A stretch of DNA of 64,000 nucleotides, taken from positions 106,572 through 170,571 of the forward strand of contig JAMPGX010000002.1 of assembly GCA_023663725.1 (NCBI GenBank), in the 5' to 3' direction. A program made the position numbers and the translations under genes. Positions 32,673 to 42,120 of the stretch are shown here, in pieces. The notes beneath the pieces are model-generated. The model was given only the letters and a program-made list of their open reading frames with translations. It did no database searches and was not told where the DNA came from. How positions within the stretch are numbered: position 1 is the stretch's first letter; the number at the start of each line of letters is the position of its first letter. The stretch is from a bacterium (GTDB lineage: Bacteria; Bacillota; Clostridia; Lachnospirales; Lachnospiraceae).

Positions 32673-33542
32673 ATGCAGGAATTAAAGCCGATAAAGGAAG
32701 GAAAAGTACGGGAAATCTATGACAATGGGGACACGCTGATCATGGTGGCCACAGACCGCATCAGTTGCTTTGATGTGATATTGAAGAATCAGGTGACGAA
32801 AAAGGGCGCTGTGCTGACGCAGATGTCCAAATTCTGGTTTGATATGACCAGCGACATCCTTCCCAACCATATGATCTCGGTGGATGTGAAGGATATGCCG
32901 GAGTTTTTCCAGCAGGAGAGATTTGACGGCAACAGCATGATGTGCCGGAAGCTGGAGATGCTGCCAGTGGAGTGCATTGTGAGAGGATATATCACCGGCA
33001 GCGGCTGGGCCAGCTATCAGAAGGATGGCACTGTGTGCGGCATCCGGCTGCCGGAGGGGTTAAAGGAGTCCGATAAGCTGCCGGAGCCGATCTATACGCC
33101 CTCCACCAAGGCCGAGATAGGCGATCACGACGAAAATATTTCCTTTGAACAGAGCGTGGAATATCTGGAGAAGCGTTTCCCCGGCAAGGGCCGTGAATAT
33201 GGGGAGAAGCTGCGCGACTACACCATAGCCCTGTACAAGAAATGTGCGGAGTACGCGCTGACCCGCGGAATCATCATCGCGGATACCAAGTTCGAGTTCG
33301 GTCTGGACGAGGATGGGAATATTGTGTTAGGAGACGAGATGCTGACGCCTGATTCCTCCCGTTTCTGGCCTGCTAAGGGTTATGAGCCGGGCCATGCTCA
33401 GCCTTCTTTTGATAAGCAGTTTGCCAGGGACTGGCTCAAGAGCCATGAGCATGACTGGGAACTGCCTCAGGAGATCGTGGACAAGACCATAGAGAAGTAT
33501 CTGCAGGGGTATGAACTGCTCACGGGCAAACCGTTAGAGTAA
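32673..33542 (+). CDS. purC: Phosphoribosylaminoimidazole-succinocarboxamide synthase
   Basis: The 289-residue enzyme makes SAICAR from CAIR, aspartate and ATP in purine synthesis. Motifs are KEGKVREIYDNGDTLIMVATDRISCFD in blocks GKVREIYDNGD and TDRISCFDV, VECIVRGYITGSGW, STKAEIGDHDENIS and IADTKFEFGLDEDGNIVLGDEMLTPDSSRFW in blocks DTKFEFG and DEMLTPDSSRFW. AGGAGG lies seven bases before ATG 32673. It is not next to other pur genes. Its leader carries a diverged hairpin element. Normal length for the longer PurC type. Confidence 0.95.
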   Translation: MQELKPIKEGKVREIYDNGDTLIMVATDRISCFDVILKNQVTKKGAVLTQMSKFWFDMTSDILPNHMISVDVKDMPEFFQQERFDGNSMMCRKLEMLPVECIVRGYITGSGWASYQKDGTVCGIRLPEGLKESDKLPEPIYTPSTKAEIGDHDENISFEQSVEYLEKRFPGKGREYGEKLRDYTIALYKKCAEYALTRGIIIADTKFEFGLDEDGNIVLGDEMLTPDSSRFWPAKGYEPGHAQPSFDKQFARDWLKSHEHDWELPQEIVDKTIEKYLQGYELLTGKPLE

Positions 33543-33736
33543 CCATATAAGTAAGTGTCCCTTACGATATTTTAGAGAATTTGTAAATCCGGTTGGATAT
33601 GATGAATTCTCAATGAATACCATGTTAAAATCGACAGTCAAGCACAACAGCGTTTCAGCTTTATTGTAGAGAAGATGAAACAAAGGCAAGGAATTATAGA
33701 ATAATTAAAAGTAATTAACCCTATAAATTGATTATG

Positions 33737-33788
33737 AAAGTGGCAGACAAAGCGGCAGAGTGTAAAAGGCTCTGTCACTTTTCTTTTT
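33737..33788 (+). terminator. Intrinsic terminator downstream of purC
   Basis: AAAGTGGCAGA (33737-33747) pairs with TCTGTCACTTT (33771-33781), one G-T pair, followed by CTTTTT. The 190 bases between purC and this stem show no gene. Confidence 0.75.
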
Positions 33789-33829
33789 GGGAGACATATT
33801 TGTATTTCTTAGAAAAGAGAGAAAGGATA

Positions 33830-33868
33830 TTGACATGTAAGTGCCTTGCGTGTATAATGTGCATGTAA
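33830..33868 (+). promoter_or_regulatory. Strong promoter of the GntR-ABC operon with CATGTAA direct repeats
   Basis: TTGACA (33830-33835), 17 bases and TATAAT (33853-33858) are full consensus. CATGTAA occurs at 33834-33840 and 33862-33868, on both sides of the -10 box, a plausible site for the GntR-type repressor encoded first in the operon. Confidence 0.75.
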
Positions 33869-33896
33869 CAACATCACACTAAAGGAGGCAGAATAT

Positions 33897-34274
33897 TTGA
33901 AGATCGTAATATCTAACATATCGGAAGCCCCCCTTTACCAACAAATCAAAGACCAAATAAAAGATGCAATCTTAAAAGGAGAATTAGTAGAGGGCGATGC
34001 ACTTCCATCTATTCGTGCCTTTGCAAATGATTTAAAAGTCAGCGTATTAACAATACGGAGAGTCTATGATGAATTGGAGCAAGAGGGATTTGTAACAAGC
34101 CAAGTCGGTATCGGCACATTTGTTTCTACAAGAAACATTGAATTATTGCGGGATTCCAAGCGGCGTCTTGTGGAGAAAAAAATGCTTGATATGATTCAGA
34201 CAGCAAAATCTTTGGGCATTAGTAAAGATGAATTAAATGCCATGATGGACATTATATACGAGGAGGAAAACTGA
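33897..34274 (+). CDS. GntR-family (YtrA-type) transcriptional regulator
   Basis: The 125-residue protein starts at TTG 33897, eight bases after AAAGGAGG (33881-33888). A GntR winged helix (APLYQQIKDQIKDAILKGELVEGDALPSIRAFANDLKVS in blocks PLYQQIKDQIKDAIL and LPSIRAFANDLKVSVLTIRR) is followed by a short C-terminal helix, as in YtrA regulators of ABC exporters. It should repress its own operon. The ABC ATPase gene starts at the next base after its stop. The coding style is AT-richer than the surroundings. Confidence 0.9.
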   Translation: MKIVISNISEAPLYQQIKDQIKDAILKGELVEGDALPSIRAFANDLKVSVLTIRRVYDELEQEGFVTSQVGIGTFVSTRNIELLRDSKRRLVEKKMLDMIQTAKSLGISKDELNAMMDIIYEEEN

Positions 34275-35144
34275 ATGGATAACATTTTAGAAGTATCTGG
34301 ATTAAATAAAAGGTATGATGATTTTGCCTTAAAAGATATCTGTTTTTATTTGCCAGAGGGCTGCATCACGGGATTTGTCGGAATCAATGGGGCAGGAAAA
34401 ACGACAACTCTCCGAAGTATCTTAGGGCTTTCAAACAAAGTATCTGGAAATATAAACTTTTTTGGCATGGACATGGAAGGAAATGAAAGTAAAATAAAAG
34501 ACCGCATCGGCATTGTGCTTGACGAAGGATACTTTTATGATGAATTAACGCTCTCAGAAATGAAAAATGTAATTGCCCCTGCTTACAGGAATTGGTGCGA
34601 ACAGGACTTTATAGATTATATGGAACAGTTTTCATTGAATCCCAAGCAGAAAATCAATACCTTGTCAAAAGGAATGCGGATGAAATACGCTTTAGCCCTG
34701 GCACTCTCCCATAAAGCGGAACTGCTTATCATGGACGAGCCAACAAGCGGTCTTGACCCATTAGTCCGAAGCCAGCTTTTAAATATATTAAAGGACTATA
34801 TGGGCAAAGGTGGAAAGGGCGTATTTTTCTCCACACATATTACTTCCGATTTGGAGAAGATTGCAGATATGCTGATTATGATTGATGGCGGTGAGATTGT
34901 TTTTCAAGAGGAAAAAGACCAGCTACTTGACAGCTACCGAATCATAAAGGGCAGCACTGAAAAACTGAATACGGATACAAGAAAAAATATTTTAAATATA
35001 GAGGAAAGTGCTTTCGGCTTTACGGGAATCACAAAACAGGGTTCGAATGTTATTGATTTTATGGAGGATATTCTTACAGAAAGACCCACAATCGAGGACA
35101 TCATGCTTGCGAATGTAGAAAGGAGAAAAAAAGATGTTAATTAG
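34275..35144 (+). CDS. ABC transporter ATP-binding protein
   Basis: The 289-residue ATPase has Walker A GINGAGKTTT, the signature LSKGMRMK, Walker B LLIMDEPTSGLDP and the switch His in FFSTHITSDLEKIA. It energises the ABC-2 type permease encoded next. The group GntR-ATPase-permease resembles Bacillus ytr and related envelope-stress or antimicrobial-peptide exporters; the substrate is unknown. It begins directly after the regulator and overlaps the permease by 11 bases, so all are one operon. AT-rich codon use suggests recent transfer. Confidence 0.93.
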   Translation: MDNILEVSGLNKRYDDFALKDICFYLPEGCITGFVGINGAGKTTTLRSILGLSNKVSGNINFFGMDMEGNESKIKDRIGIVLDEGYFYDELTLSEMKNVIAPAYRNWCEQDFIDYMEQFSLNPKQKINTLSKGMRMKYALALALSHKAELLIMDEPTSGLDPLVRSQLLNILKDYMGKGGKGVFFSTHITSDLEKIADMLIMIDGGEIVFQEEKDQLLDSYRIIKGSTEKLNTDTRKNILNIEESAFGFTGITKQGSNVIDFMEDILTERPTIEDIMLANVERRKKDVN

Positions 35145-35775
35145 CTTAGTGAAGAAAGAATTTCTGATTGTAAAAAAATATGTAGGCATCATGCTTATCG
35201 TGTCATTTCTGATTCCGCCCGTTATGCTTTGGCGGATGCCAGAAGCAGCGGGGGCAATGGGATTTACTCTTACTGTTATTTTTAGCATTTTCATGTTGAC
35301 CCAGTATGTTTCTTTAAAGGAATATCAGTATCCAAAGGCAACCACCCTGCTTTGTGCATTGCCCTATCCCCGAAAAATGATTGTGCTTTCAAAATACTGT
35401 TTTTGTCTGATTATTTATGCGGTCTGCTGTTTAGTTTTTGGGATTGACACAATCATTTTCCCGAAATTAGGAACTTTTGATATAAGAATGGCGGCTATCG
35501 CTTTTTTGGTAATCACGATACCATTATCTTTTTATTTTCCTGCTTTGTATAAGTTGGGATATGAAAAGACAAAATTTGTATTTGTCATAATTATTATGGC
35601 ATCCCCTGTTTTATTTGCCTTTCTGTTTAAACCAGAAAATGCAGTAAGATTTAGCTTTTTAGACAGTATCTCTACAACAACGATAGCAATTTTAAGCGTT
35701 ATCATCAGTCTTGTCACCTTTTCAATATCAGCCATTCTGTCAATTCGATTTTTTGAAAAAAGTGATTTGACATAG
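35134..35775 (+). CDS. ABC-2 type permease
   Basis: The 213-residue membrane protein has about six helices (KYVGIMLIVSFLIPPVMLW, GFTLTVIFSIFMLTQYV, YCFCLIIYAVCCLVFGID, AAIAFLVITIPLSFYFPALY and two more). The YPKATTLLCALPYPRKMIVLSKY stretch between helices is typical of the ABC-2 family (ABC2_membrane_5-like). It pairs with the ATPase just upstream. The start ATG 35134 lies within the end of that gene, after AGAAAGGAG. Confidence 0.88.
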   Translation: MLISLVKKEFLIVKKYVGIMLIVSFLIPPVMLWRMPEAAGAMGFTLTVIFSIFMLTQYVSLKEYQYPKATTLLCALPYPRKMIVLSKYCFCLIIYAVCCLVFGIDTIIFPKLGTFDIRMAAIAFLVITIPLSFYFPALYKLGYEKTKFVFVIIIMASPVLFAFLFKPENAVRFSFLDSISTTTIAILSVIISLVTFSISAILSIRFFEKSDLT

Positions 35776-35786
35776 GAGGTTTTCAT

Positions 35787-36173
35787 ATGGAACGTGATGT
35801 AATAGTCCTGTATATAATAGCGGGCGTATCGTTTTCCTTTGCCTTATTCAACTGTATTCTTTTTGCAATAAAACATGGAAAGACAACGAAAACGAATGGA
35901 ACGATTGTTTCCATAAAATCAACAAATCCGACGAATGAAAAGTGGCGGAATGCAAAATTAGCAGAGATTTCCTATCGGGTTAATGACAGAAACATTGTAT
36001 CTAAAAATCGCATACAAGTTCCTTTAACATCTAAGATAGGAACACCGATTACCGTTCGTTATGACCGAAACCAACCAGAGAGAATATACAGTTATTCTGC
36101 GAAACGAATCATCACGGGATTTTTAATTGGCATAGGCAGCGTACTGATAGCTGCATTTATGCAAATCCATTAG
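35787..36173 (+). CDS. DUF3592-like membrane protein
   Basis: The 128-residue protein has one N-terminal helix (VIVLYIIAGVSFSFALFNCILFA), an extracellular-type domain with NGTIVSIKST...VRYDRNQPERIYSYS and a C-terminal helix (IITGFLIGIGSVLIAAFM). This layout matches DUF3592 proteins, whose role is unknown. TAGGAGG precedes ATG 35787, eleven bases after the permease stop. It shares the AT-rich composition and is the last gene of the operon. Confidence 0.75.
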   Translation: MERDVIVLYIIAGVSFSFALFNCILFAIKHGKTTKTNGTIVSIKSTNPTNEKWRNAKLAEISYRVNDRNIVSKNRIQVPLTSKIGTPITVRYDRNQPERIYSYSAKRIITGFLIGIGSVLIAAFMQIH

Positions 36174-36235
36174 AGGAAGAGGGATAAAGGATATGCCACA
36201 TTTCCCGACTGGAAAAACAGGAAGAAATAACAAAG

Positions 36236-36360
36236 TTGGAGGTATGTTGTTTTGTTTGCGGCGGCAAAACCCGTGACATATTCTCATTACTGTCCGAAGT
36301 GCAAGCAGAAAGTATTCAGAAAAAACGGCATAGCCCCTAATGCTATACCGTTTTTTATTT
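36236..36360 (+). pseudogene. Frameshifted remnant of a cysteine-rich KTR protein gene
   Basis: One frame reads CFVCGGKTRD; the next frame takes up YCPKCKQKVFRKNG. Together they reproduce the C-x-x-C-G-x-K-T-R...YCPKCKQ pattern of the small cysteine-rich KTR zinc-ribbon proteins often found on conjugative elements of Firmicutes. The middle block is shortened and the two halves are out of frame. No valid start with a ribosome binding site opens the first half. It marks the right edge of the AT-rich segment. Confidence 0.6.
36324..36358 (+). terminator. Intrinsic terminator after the ABC operon
   Basis: AACGG-C-ATAGC (36324-36334) pairs with GCTAT-A-CCGTT (36342-36352), followed by TTTTATTT. 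Confidence 0.75.
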
Positions 36361-36370
36361 CCTTATGTGA

Positions 36371-36392
36371 AGGGTAAAAACCCTCCTTTTTT
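36371..36392 (+). terminator. Small second terminator
   Basis: AGGGT (36371-36375) pairs with ACCCT (36380-36384), followed by CC and six T. A weak stem, tandem to the preceding terminator. Confidence 0.5.
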
Positions 36393-36428
36393 GTTGTTTT
36401 GAGTAAAATAGTCCCTTAAAACACATAA

Positions 36429-36473
36429 TCGGTTACCAAATCAGTTGACATATAACCGAATATGGTGTATTAT
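36429..36473 (+). promoter_or_regulatory. Promoter and inverted repeat before the DeoR-type regulator
   Basis: TTGACA (36445-36450), 17 bases and TATTAT (36468-36473). TCGGTTA (36429-36435) and TAACCGA (36453-36459) are perfect inverted arms on both sides of the -35 box, a likely autoregulatory site. Confidence 0.65.
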
Positions 36474-36516
36474 GTGTTTATCAAGCTTGATCAATAGACA
36501 ATACGGAGGTGTTTAC

Positions 36517-37293
36517 ATGATGTTTATGGAGGAACGTCACCAGAGAATCGTGGATGCGATTCAGAAAAACGGCAAGATTACTGTTGCGCAGATCACGGAG
36601 GAATATGGCATATCCGATGAGTCCGCGCGAAGGGATCTGCGCTTATTAGAGCAAAAAGGCATTTGTAAGAGGACGCACGGAGGCGCGATCCTGATGCAGC
36701 CGGTCAGCGTGAGGCCACCGGTGGATCGCAAATTTGAGGAGATGCCGGTATATGATAACTACAAGGCAATCGCCTGTAGAGCCGCCCAAATGGTAGCTGA
36801 GAATGAAACGGTCTATCTGACTGGCGGCTCGCTGGGATATCTGATGCTCTCCTTCCTGCCCAGAGACAGGTACTATACAGTGGTGGTCAACTCAGTGGAT
36901 ATCGGGAAGGAGCTTCGGAGCTTTGACAATATTGACGTCTATCTTGCAGGGGGGAAGATGCGGCAGAGCGGCTCGCTGGTGGACAGCCTGGCCGTGGATT
37001 TTGTCAGCCGGATGCACTTTGATCTCTGTTTTATCACCGGAGCGGGTCTGACAGCCGACTTTGGTCTTTCGAACGGAACGGATGAAACGGCGGCATTCCA
37101 GCGCACAGTGATCAAAAACAGCAGGAGAAAATGCCTGTTGATGCCAGGCGCTAAGATTGGGGTGGACTCTTTTATCAAGGTATGCGAGGTGGATGTGTTC
37201 GACCTTGTCATCACAGATTGGGAGTGTCTGGAAGAACAGATGGCACTCCTGGAGGATAAAAGAACATCTGTTATAGTTGCCGCGAAGGTTTGA
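36517..37293 (+). CDS. DeoR-family transcriptional regulator
   Basis: The 258-residue protein starts at ATG 36517 (MMFMEERHQRIVDAI) after CGGAGG. The N-terminal DeoR helix-turn-helix is clear (GKITVAQITEEYGISDESARRDLRLLEQKGICKRTHGGAI in blocks ITVAQITEEYGISDESARRD and KRTHGGAIL). The C-terminal sugar-phosphate sensor domain has TGGSLGYLML, NSVDIGKEL, LAGGKMRQSG and FITGAGLTADFGLSNGTD. Such proteins repress sugar catabolic genes and respond to a phosphorylated sugar. No sugar genes are adjacent; the next gene converges across a shared terminator, so the target is elsewhere or itself. Confidence 0.93.
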   Translation: MMFMEERHQRIVDAIQKNGKITVAQITEEYGISDESARRDLRLLEQKGICKRTHGGAILMQPVSVRPPVDRKFEEMPVYDNYKAIACRAAQMVAENETVYLTGGSLGYLMLSFLPRDRYYTVVVNSVDIGKELRSFDNIDVYLAGGKMRQSGSLVDSLAVDFVSRMHFDLCFITGAGLTADFGLSNGTDETAAFQRTVIKNSRRKCLLMPGAKIGVDSFIKVCEVDVFDLVITDWECLEEQMALLEDKRTSVIVAAKV

Positions 37294-37356
37294 TTTGTCT
37301 GAAGAAGGAGACTGATTTAGGCTCACGGAGAATAAAAGATTATTGAAATTGGCATA

Positions 37357-37392
37357 AGAGGCAGGGAAAGAAAGGATTCCCTGCCTCTTTTT
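37357..37392. terminator. Strong terminator between converging genes
   Basis: AGAGGCAGGGAA (37357-37368) pairs perfectly with TTCCCTGCCTCT (37377-37388), followed by TTTTT. It ends the DeoR gene and, read in reverse, stands right after the stop of the dehydratase/activase gene. Confidence 0.85.
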
Positions 37393-37394
37393 GT

Positions 37395-40300
37395 TCATTG
37401 TTCCAGATTCTTGTTGGCGGTGGACAGCATCAGCTTGATGCGGTTTAACTGATTTACCTCGCTGGCGCCGGGATCGTAGTCGATGGCCACGATATTGGAC
37501 GCGGGATAGGCCTTTCGCAGTGCCTTGATCACGCCTTTGCCCACCACGTGATTGGGCAGGCACCCGAAAGGCTGGGTGCAGACGATATTGGGCACATTTT
37601 CATGAATCAGTTCCACCATCTCCCCGGTGAGGAACCAGCCTTCTCCAGTCTGGTTGCCGATGGATACGATCGGTTTGGCGTATTCCACGATCTCTCGGAT
37701 GGGAGTGGGCGGGTCAAAATGCTCGCTCCTGGCGAAAGCCTTGGCTGCGGCGCCCCGCAGGACATGTTCGATGGCCCAGATGCCCAGGGACGAGAGCCTT
37801 GCGGCCTTTTTGCTGGTGCCCAGATGCTCCGCCTTGTAGATCTGATTGTAGAAGCAGTACAGCATGAAATCCATCAGGTCGGGGACCACGGCCTCTGCGC
37901 CCTCGGCCTCCAGCAGCTCCACCAGGTGATTGTTGCCCGCGGGAGAGAACTTCACCAGAATCTCGCCCACGATACCCACGCGGGGTTTCCTGACATCCCT
38001 AAGGGGTATGGCGTCGAACTCCTGTATCATCCTTCGGCACATGCCGGGGAATTTTGCCAGATTGATATGCTTTGCCGATACATACTCCTGAGCGACCTTC
38101 AGCCATTTCTGGTGCACGGCCTCCACGCTGCCGGGAACCTCCTCATAGGGGCGCATCCGGTAGACGCACCGCATGAAGATATCGCCGATCTGGGCGGCCA
38201 GTGCAGCCCGCATCAGCAGATTCAGGTTCAGGTGGAATCCAGGGTTGGTCTCGATACTGCCCAGATTCAGGGAGATCACCGGTATCTGTGCCATCCCCGC
38301 CTTCTCCAAGGCTCGACGGATAAAGCCAATATAGTTGGTTGCCCGACATCCGCCTCCGGTCTGGGTCATAATAACGGCCGTTTTGTTCAAGTCATACTTG
38401 CCGGAGAGCAGGGCTTCCATGATCTGTCCTACCACCAGCAGGGAAGGATAACAAGCGTCATTATTTACATATTTCAGTCCTACGTCTACGGAGTGCTTGT
38501 TGTCGTTGGTCAGCACTTCAAAATGGTAGCCGCAGGAGGCGAAAGCCTTCTCAAAAATATCAAAGTGTATAGGGGACATCTGGGGGCAGAGGATCGTATA
38601 ATCCCTGCGCATTTCCTCGGTAAACTGCACTTTCCTGATGGCGCTGGAATGAATGGCGCGCTGCTCCGCCTTTTGCTCCCGCACCCGAATGGCGGACAGG
38701 AGAGAACGCACGCGGATTCTGGCCGCTCCCAGATTGTTCACTTCGTCGATCTTCAGGCAGGTGTATATCTTGCCTGAACCGGACAGAATGTCGTTCACCT
38801 GATCGGTGGTCACCGCGTCCAGTCCACAGCCAAAGGAGTTGAGCTGGATCAGGTCCAGATTCTCCACCAGCTTGACATAGCTGGCGGCGGCATATAGTCG
38901 GGAGTGGTACATCCATTGATCGGAGACGATCAGGGGGCGCTCCGGCTCTGCCAGATGGGAGATGGAATCCTCCGTCAGCACCGCTATGTCATAGGAGGTG
39001 ATCAGTTCCGGTATGCCGTGGTTGATCTCCGGATCGATATGGTAGGGACGGCCCGCCAGCACGATACCTCTCTTTCCGGTCTGCTTTAAGTATTGCAGGG
39101 TCTCCTCGCCCTTATCCCGCATATCCTGTCGGGCTTTCTCCAGCTCCTCCCAGGCTTTTGCCACGGCCTGGCGCACTTCTTGAGCGGGGAGCTCGGTAAA
39201 TTCTTTGATCAGGGCGTCGGCGATGGTCTCCTGGCTGGTAAAGGCCATGAAAGGGTTGCGGAATGTGATATTTTCACTTTTTATCTCTTCCACATTGTTC
39301 TTGATATTCTCCGAGTAGGAGGTCACAATGGGGCAGTTGTAGTGGTTGTTGGCCTCTCCGAACTCATTTCTCTCATAAAAGAGCGCCGGATAGAAGATGA
39401 ACTTGATCCCCTGCCTGATGAGCCAGTTCACATGTCCGTGGGCCAGCTTAGCCGGATAACACTCGGACTCGCTGGGGATGGACTCGATGCCCAACTCATA
39501 AATCTGGCGGGTAGACACTGGGGACAGCACCACCCGATATCCCAGACTGGTGAAAAATACATGCCAGAAGGGATAGTTTTCATACATATTCAGCACTCTG
39601 GGGATACCTACAGTGCCCCTGGGCGCTTCGTCAGCGGGCAGGGATTCGTAGGCAAACAGGCGCTTTAGCTTATACTCGAAGAGATTGGGGACATTGTGGG
39701 CGTTCTTCTGTCCGCCGATGCCCCGCTCGCAGCGGTTGCCGGAGATATACTGTCTGCCGCCGGAGAATTTATTGATGGTCAGGCGGCAATTGTTGGTGCA
39801 GCCCTTGCATTTGGCCATGCTGGTCTCAAACTGCAGATTGCAGATCTGCTCGTAGGTGAGCATGGAAGTCTGATAATCTGTATTTTCATTGCCACAGCCA
39901 TTGCCATTCATTTCGCAACGTATGTTATTTGAAATTTCTCTGTTATTGTTATCGCAGTTTTCAGTATCGTTTATGCTGTAATTATCGCAAGGCCGTTCGC
40001 TTGTGTGTACAGTACGGCACTGTGTATATCTCTCCCTTGCGATCAGCGCGGCGCCGAAAGCGCCCATGATGCCGGCGATATCCGGACGGATGGCCTCGCA
40101 GCCCGCGATCTTTTCAAAGCTGCGCAGTACGGCGTCGTTGTAGAAGGTGCCGCCCTGAACCACGATCTCTCGGCCCAGCTCTGAGGCGTCGGACACCTTG
40201 ATTACCTTAAATAATGCGTTCTTGATCACGGAGTAGGCGAGTCCGGCGGAGATATCCGCTACGCTGGCTCCCTCCTTTTGGGCCTGCTTGACCTTGGAAT

Positions 40301-41804
40301 TCATGAACACGGTACAACGGGTGCCCAGGTCAATGGGATGCTGGGCGAACAGGGCGGCCTGGGCAAAGTCCTGAACGCTGTAGTTCAGCGATTTGGCGAA
40401 GGTCTCGATAAAGGAGCCGCAGCCGGAGGAACACGCCTCGTTGAGCTGCACGCTGTCCACGGTCTGGTTCTTGATTTTGATGCATTTCATGTCCTGACCG
40501 CCGATATCCAGGATGCAGTCCACCTGGGGATTAAAAAAGGCGGCGGCGTAGTAGTGGGCCACGGTCTCCACCTCCCCGTCGTCCAGCAGGAAGGCGGCCT
40601 TCATCAGAGCCTCGCCGTAGCCGGTGGAGCAGGAGCGAACGATTTGCACACCCTCCGGCAACTGCTGATAGATCTCTTTCAGAGAGCGGATGGCGGTCTT
40701 CAGCGGACTGCCGTCATTGCTGCTGTAAAAGGAGTACAGCAGGGAACCGTCCTCTCCCACCAGAGCGATCTTAGTCGTGGTGGAGCCTGCGTCGATGCCC
40801 AGGAAGGCATTGCCGCGGTAGGAGGTCAGGTCTCCTGCGCCCACTCGGTGCCTGGCGTGGCGCGTCTGAAACGCGTCATACTCCTCCTGATTGGCAAAGA
40901 GGGGCTCCATGCGCTCCACCTCAAATTCCATCTTGATCTCGCCGGAGAGCTTAGCCACCATCTCCTCCATGGTGTAGCTGACATCATCTCTGGCGTTCAT
41001 GGCGGAGCCCATGGCCGCGAAGAGATGGGAGTTGTCGGTGTCCATGATATGTTCTTCATCCAGCTTCAACGTGCGGATAAAGGCTTTTTTCAGCTCAGAC
41101 AAAAAGTGCAGCGGTCCCCCCAGGAAAGCCACATGTCCTCGGATGGGCTTGCCGCAGGCCAGGCCGGAGATGGTCTGGTTGACCACTGCCTGGAAGATGG
41201 AGGCCGCCAGATCTTCTTTGGTGGCGCCCTCGTTGATCAGGGGCTGGATATCAGTCTTGGCGAACACGCCGCAGCGGGCGGCGATGGTGTACAGGGACTG
41301 ATAGTTCTTGGCGTATTCGTTCAGACCCGCCGCGTCCGTCTGGATCAGGGAGGCCATCTGGTCGATAAAGGAGCCTGTGCCGCCGGCGCAGATACCGTTC
41401 ATGCGCTGTTCCACGTTGCCGCCCTCGAAGTAGATGATCTTGGCGTCCTCGCCGCCCAGCTCGATGGCTACGTCGGTCTTGGGGGCCAGCTCCTTCAGGG
41501 CGGTGGCCACGGCAATGACCTCCTGGGTGAAAGGAACGCCCAGATGGTTCGCCAGAGTCAGTCCACCGGAGCCGGTGATCATGGGGTGCAGCAAGGCATT
41601 ACCCAGCTGGTCATAGGCTTTTTGCAGCAGGGCGGACAGCGTCTCCCGTATATTGGCGTAGTGCCGCTCGTAATCCGAAAAGAGGATTGCGTGTTCTCTA
41701 TCTAATATGGCGATCTTGACCGTGGTGGAACCGATGTCGATGCCCAGGGTGTATTCGGGGAGACGCATATTTTCCGCGTCGCAGCTCATACAGTTGTTGT
41801 TCAT
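37395..41804 (-). CDS. Fused 2-hydroxyacyl-CoA dehydratase and activase (BadF/BcrA-type ATPase)
   Basis: The 1469-residue protein starts at ATG 41804 after AAGGAT; an ATG nine bases earlier has no spacing. Two ASKHA ATPase domains come first: [15 protein letters not shown]...[10 protein letters not shown]...[13 protein letters not shown] (about residues 20-270), and [15 protein letters not shown]...[12 protein letters not shown]...[12 protein letters not shown] (about 330-600). An Asn/Cys-rich linker follows (about 605-650), then CKGCTNNC, a DUF2229-like part and a dehydratase-like C-terminus. Activases use ATP and a [4Fe-4S] cluster to inject an electron into the dehydratase. Single giant versions occur in many Clostridia, with unclear substrate. 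It is alone on its strand. Confidence 0.9.
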   Translation of the reverse strand: MNNNCMSCDAENMRLPEYTLGIDIGSTTVKIAILDREHAILFSDYERHYANIRETLSALLQKAYDQLGNALLHPMITGSGGLTLANHLGVPFTQEVIAVATALKELAPKTDVAIELGGEDAKIIYFEGGNVEQRMNGICAGGTGSFIDQMASLIQTDAAGLNEYAKNYQSLYTIAARCGVFAKTDIQPLINEGATKEDLAASIFQAVVNQTISGLACGKPIRGHVAFLGGPLHFLSELKKAFIRTLKLDEEHIMDTDNSHLFAAMGSAMNARDDVSYTMEEMVAKLSGEIKMEFEVERMEPLFANQEEYDAFQTRHARHRVGAGDLTSYRGNAFLGIDAGSTTTKIALVGEDGSLLYSFYSSNDGSPLKTAIRSLKEIYQQLPEGVQIVRSCSTGYGEALMKAAFLLDDGEVETVAHYYAAAFFNPQVDCILDIGGQDMKCIKIKNQTVDSVQLNEACSSGCGSFIETFAKSLNYSVQDFAQAALFAQHPIDLGTRCTVFMNSKVKQAQKEGASVADISAGLAYSVIKNALFKVIKVSDASELGREIVVQGGTFYNDAVLRSFEKIAGCEAIRPDIAGIMGAFGAALIARERYTQCRTVHTSERPCDNYSINDTENCDNNNREISNNIRCEMNGNGCGNENTDYQTSMLTYEQICNLQFETSMAKCKGCTNNCRLTINKFSGGRQYISGNRCERGIGGQKNAHNVPNLFEYKLKRLFAYESLPADEAPRGTVGIPRVLNMYENYPFWHVFFTSLGYRVVLSPVSTRQIYELGIESIPSESECYPAKLAHGHVNWLIRQGIKFIFYPALFYERNEFGEANNHYNCPIVTSYSENIKNNVEEIKSENITFRNPFMAFTSQETIADALIKEFTELPAQEVRQAVAKAWEELEKARQDMRDKGEETLQYLKQTGKRGIVLAGRPYHIDPEINHGIPELITSYDIAVLTEDSISHLAEPERPLIVSDQWMYHSRLYAAASYVKLVENLDLIQLNSFGCGLDAVTTDQVNDILSGSGKIYTCLKIDEVNNLGAARIRVRSLLSAIRVREQKAEQRAIHSSAIRKVQFTEEMRRDYTILCPQMSPIHFDIFEKAFASCGYHFEVLTNDNKHSVDVGLKYVNNDACYPSLLVVGQIMEALLSGKYDLNKTAVIMTQTGGGCRATNYIGFIRRALEKAGMAQIPVISLNLGSIETNPGFHLNLNLLMRAALAAQIGDIFMRCVYRMRPYEEVPGSVEAVHQKWLKVAQEYVSAKHINLAKFPGMCRRMIQEFDAIPLRDVRKPRVGIVGEILVKFSPAGNNHLVELLEAEGAEAVVPDLMDFMLYCFYNQIYKAEHLGTSKKAARLSSLGIWAIEHVLRGAAAKAFARSEHFDPPTPIREIVEYAKPIVSIGNQTGEGWFLTGEMVELIHENVPNIVCTQPFGCLPNHVVGKGVIKALRKAYPASNIVAIDYDPGASEVNQLNRIKLMLSTANKNLEQ

Positions 41805-41891
41805 GTAGATCATCCTTTCTGGATAAATTAAGGGGATTGCAGGTCCCTATTCAATCTATGAGGGGATGCCTGACTTTAAGCATTCTCTGAC

Positions 41892-41920
41892 ATTATACGA
41901 CAGAAAAGGAGAAAATGCAA
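41892..41920 (-). promoter_or_regulatory. Promoter of the dehydratase/activase gene
   Basis: On the reverse strand, TTGCAT (41920-41915), 17 bases and TATAAT (41897-41892), about 90 bases before the start codon. Confidence 0.6.
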
Positions 41921-41964
41921 CGAACTCTGCGCGTGGATACCTGTTAATTTTTTGTAAATAAAAA

Positions 41965-41993
41965 TTGACTCCTATGGTGTCATATGATATATT
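41965..41993 (+). promoter_or_regulatory. Promoter of the GNAT/CD3324-like gene pair
   Basis: TTGACT (41965-41970), 17 bases and TATATT (41988-41993). The remaining leader to 42120 shows no other feature. Confidence 0.6.
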
Positions 41994-42120
41994 GGTCTCA
42001 AAGCAGTGATTCTACTATGTCTATGACCGGACTGTTTTTCTTTTCCCACACGGGATGTCGAAACGGATTCATGCTTTTATTTCAAACAAATATTTTAAGA
42101 AGACGTATAAGGAGAATGAC

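Noticed and set aside
40278..41705. 475-codon forward frame opposite the dehydratase/activase gene
   Set aside because: It mirrors a GC-rich real gene, has Gly/His/Val-rich composition and no family motif. Other long opposite frames in 37548-39668 are rejected for the same reason.
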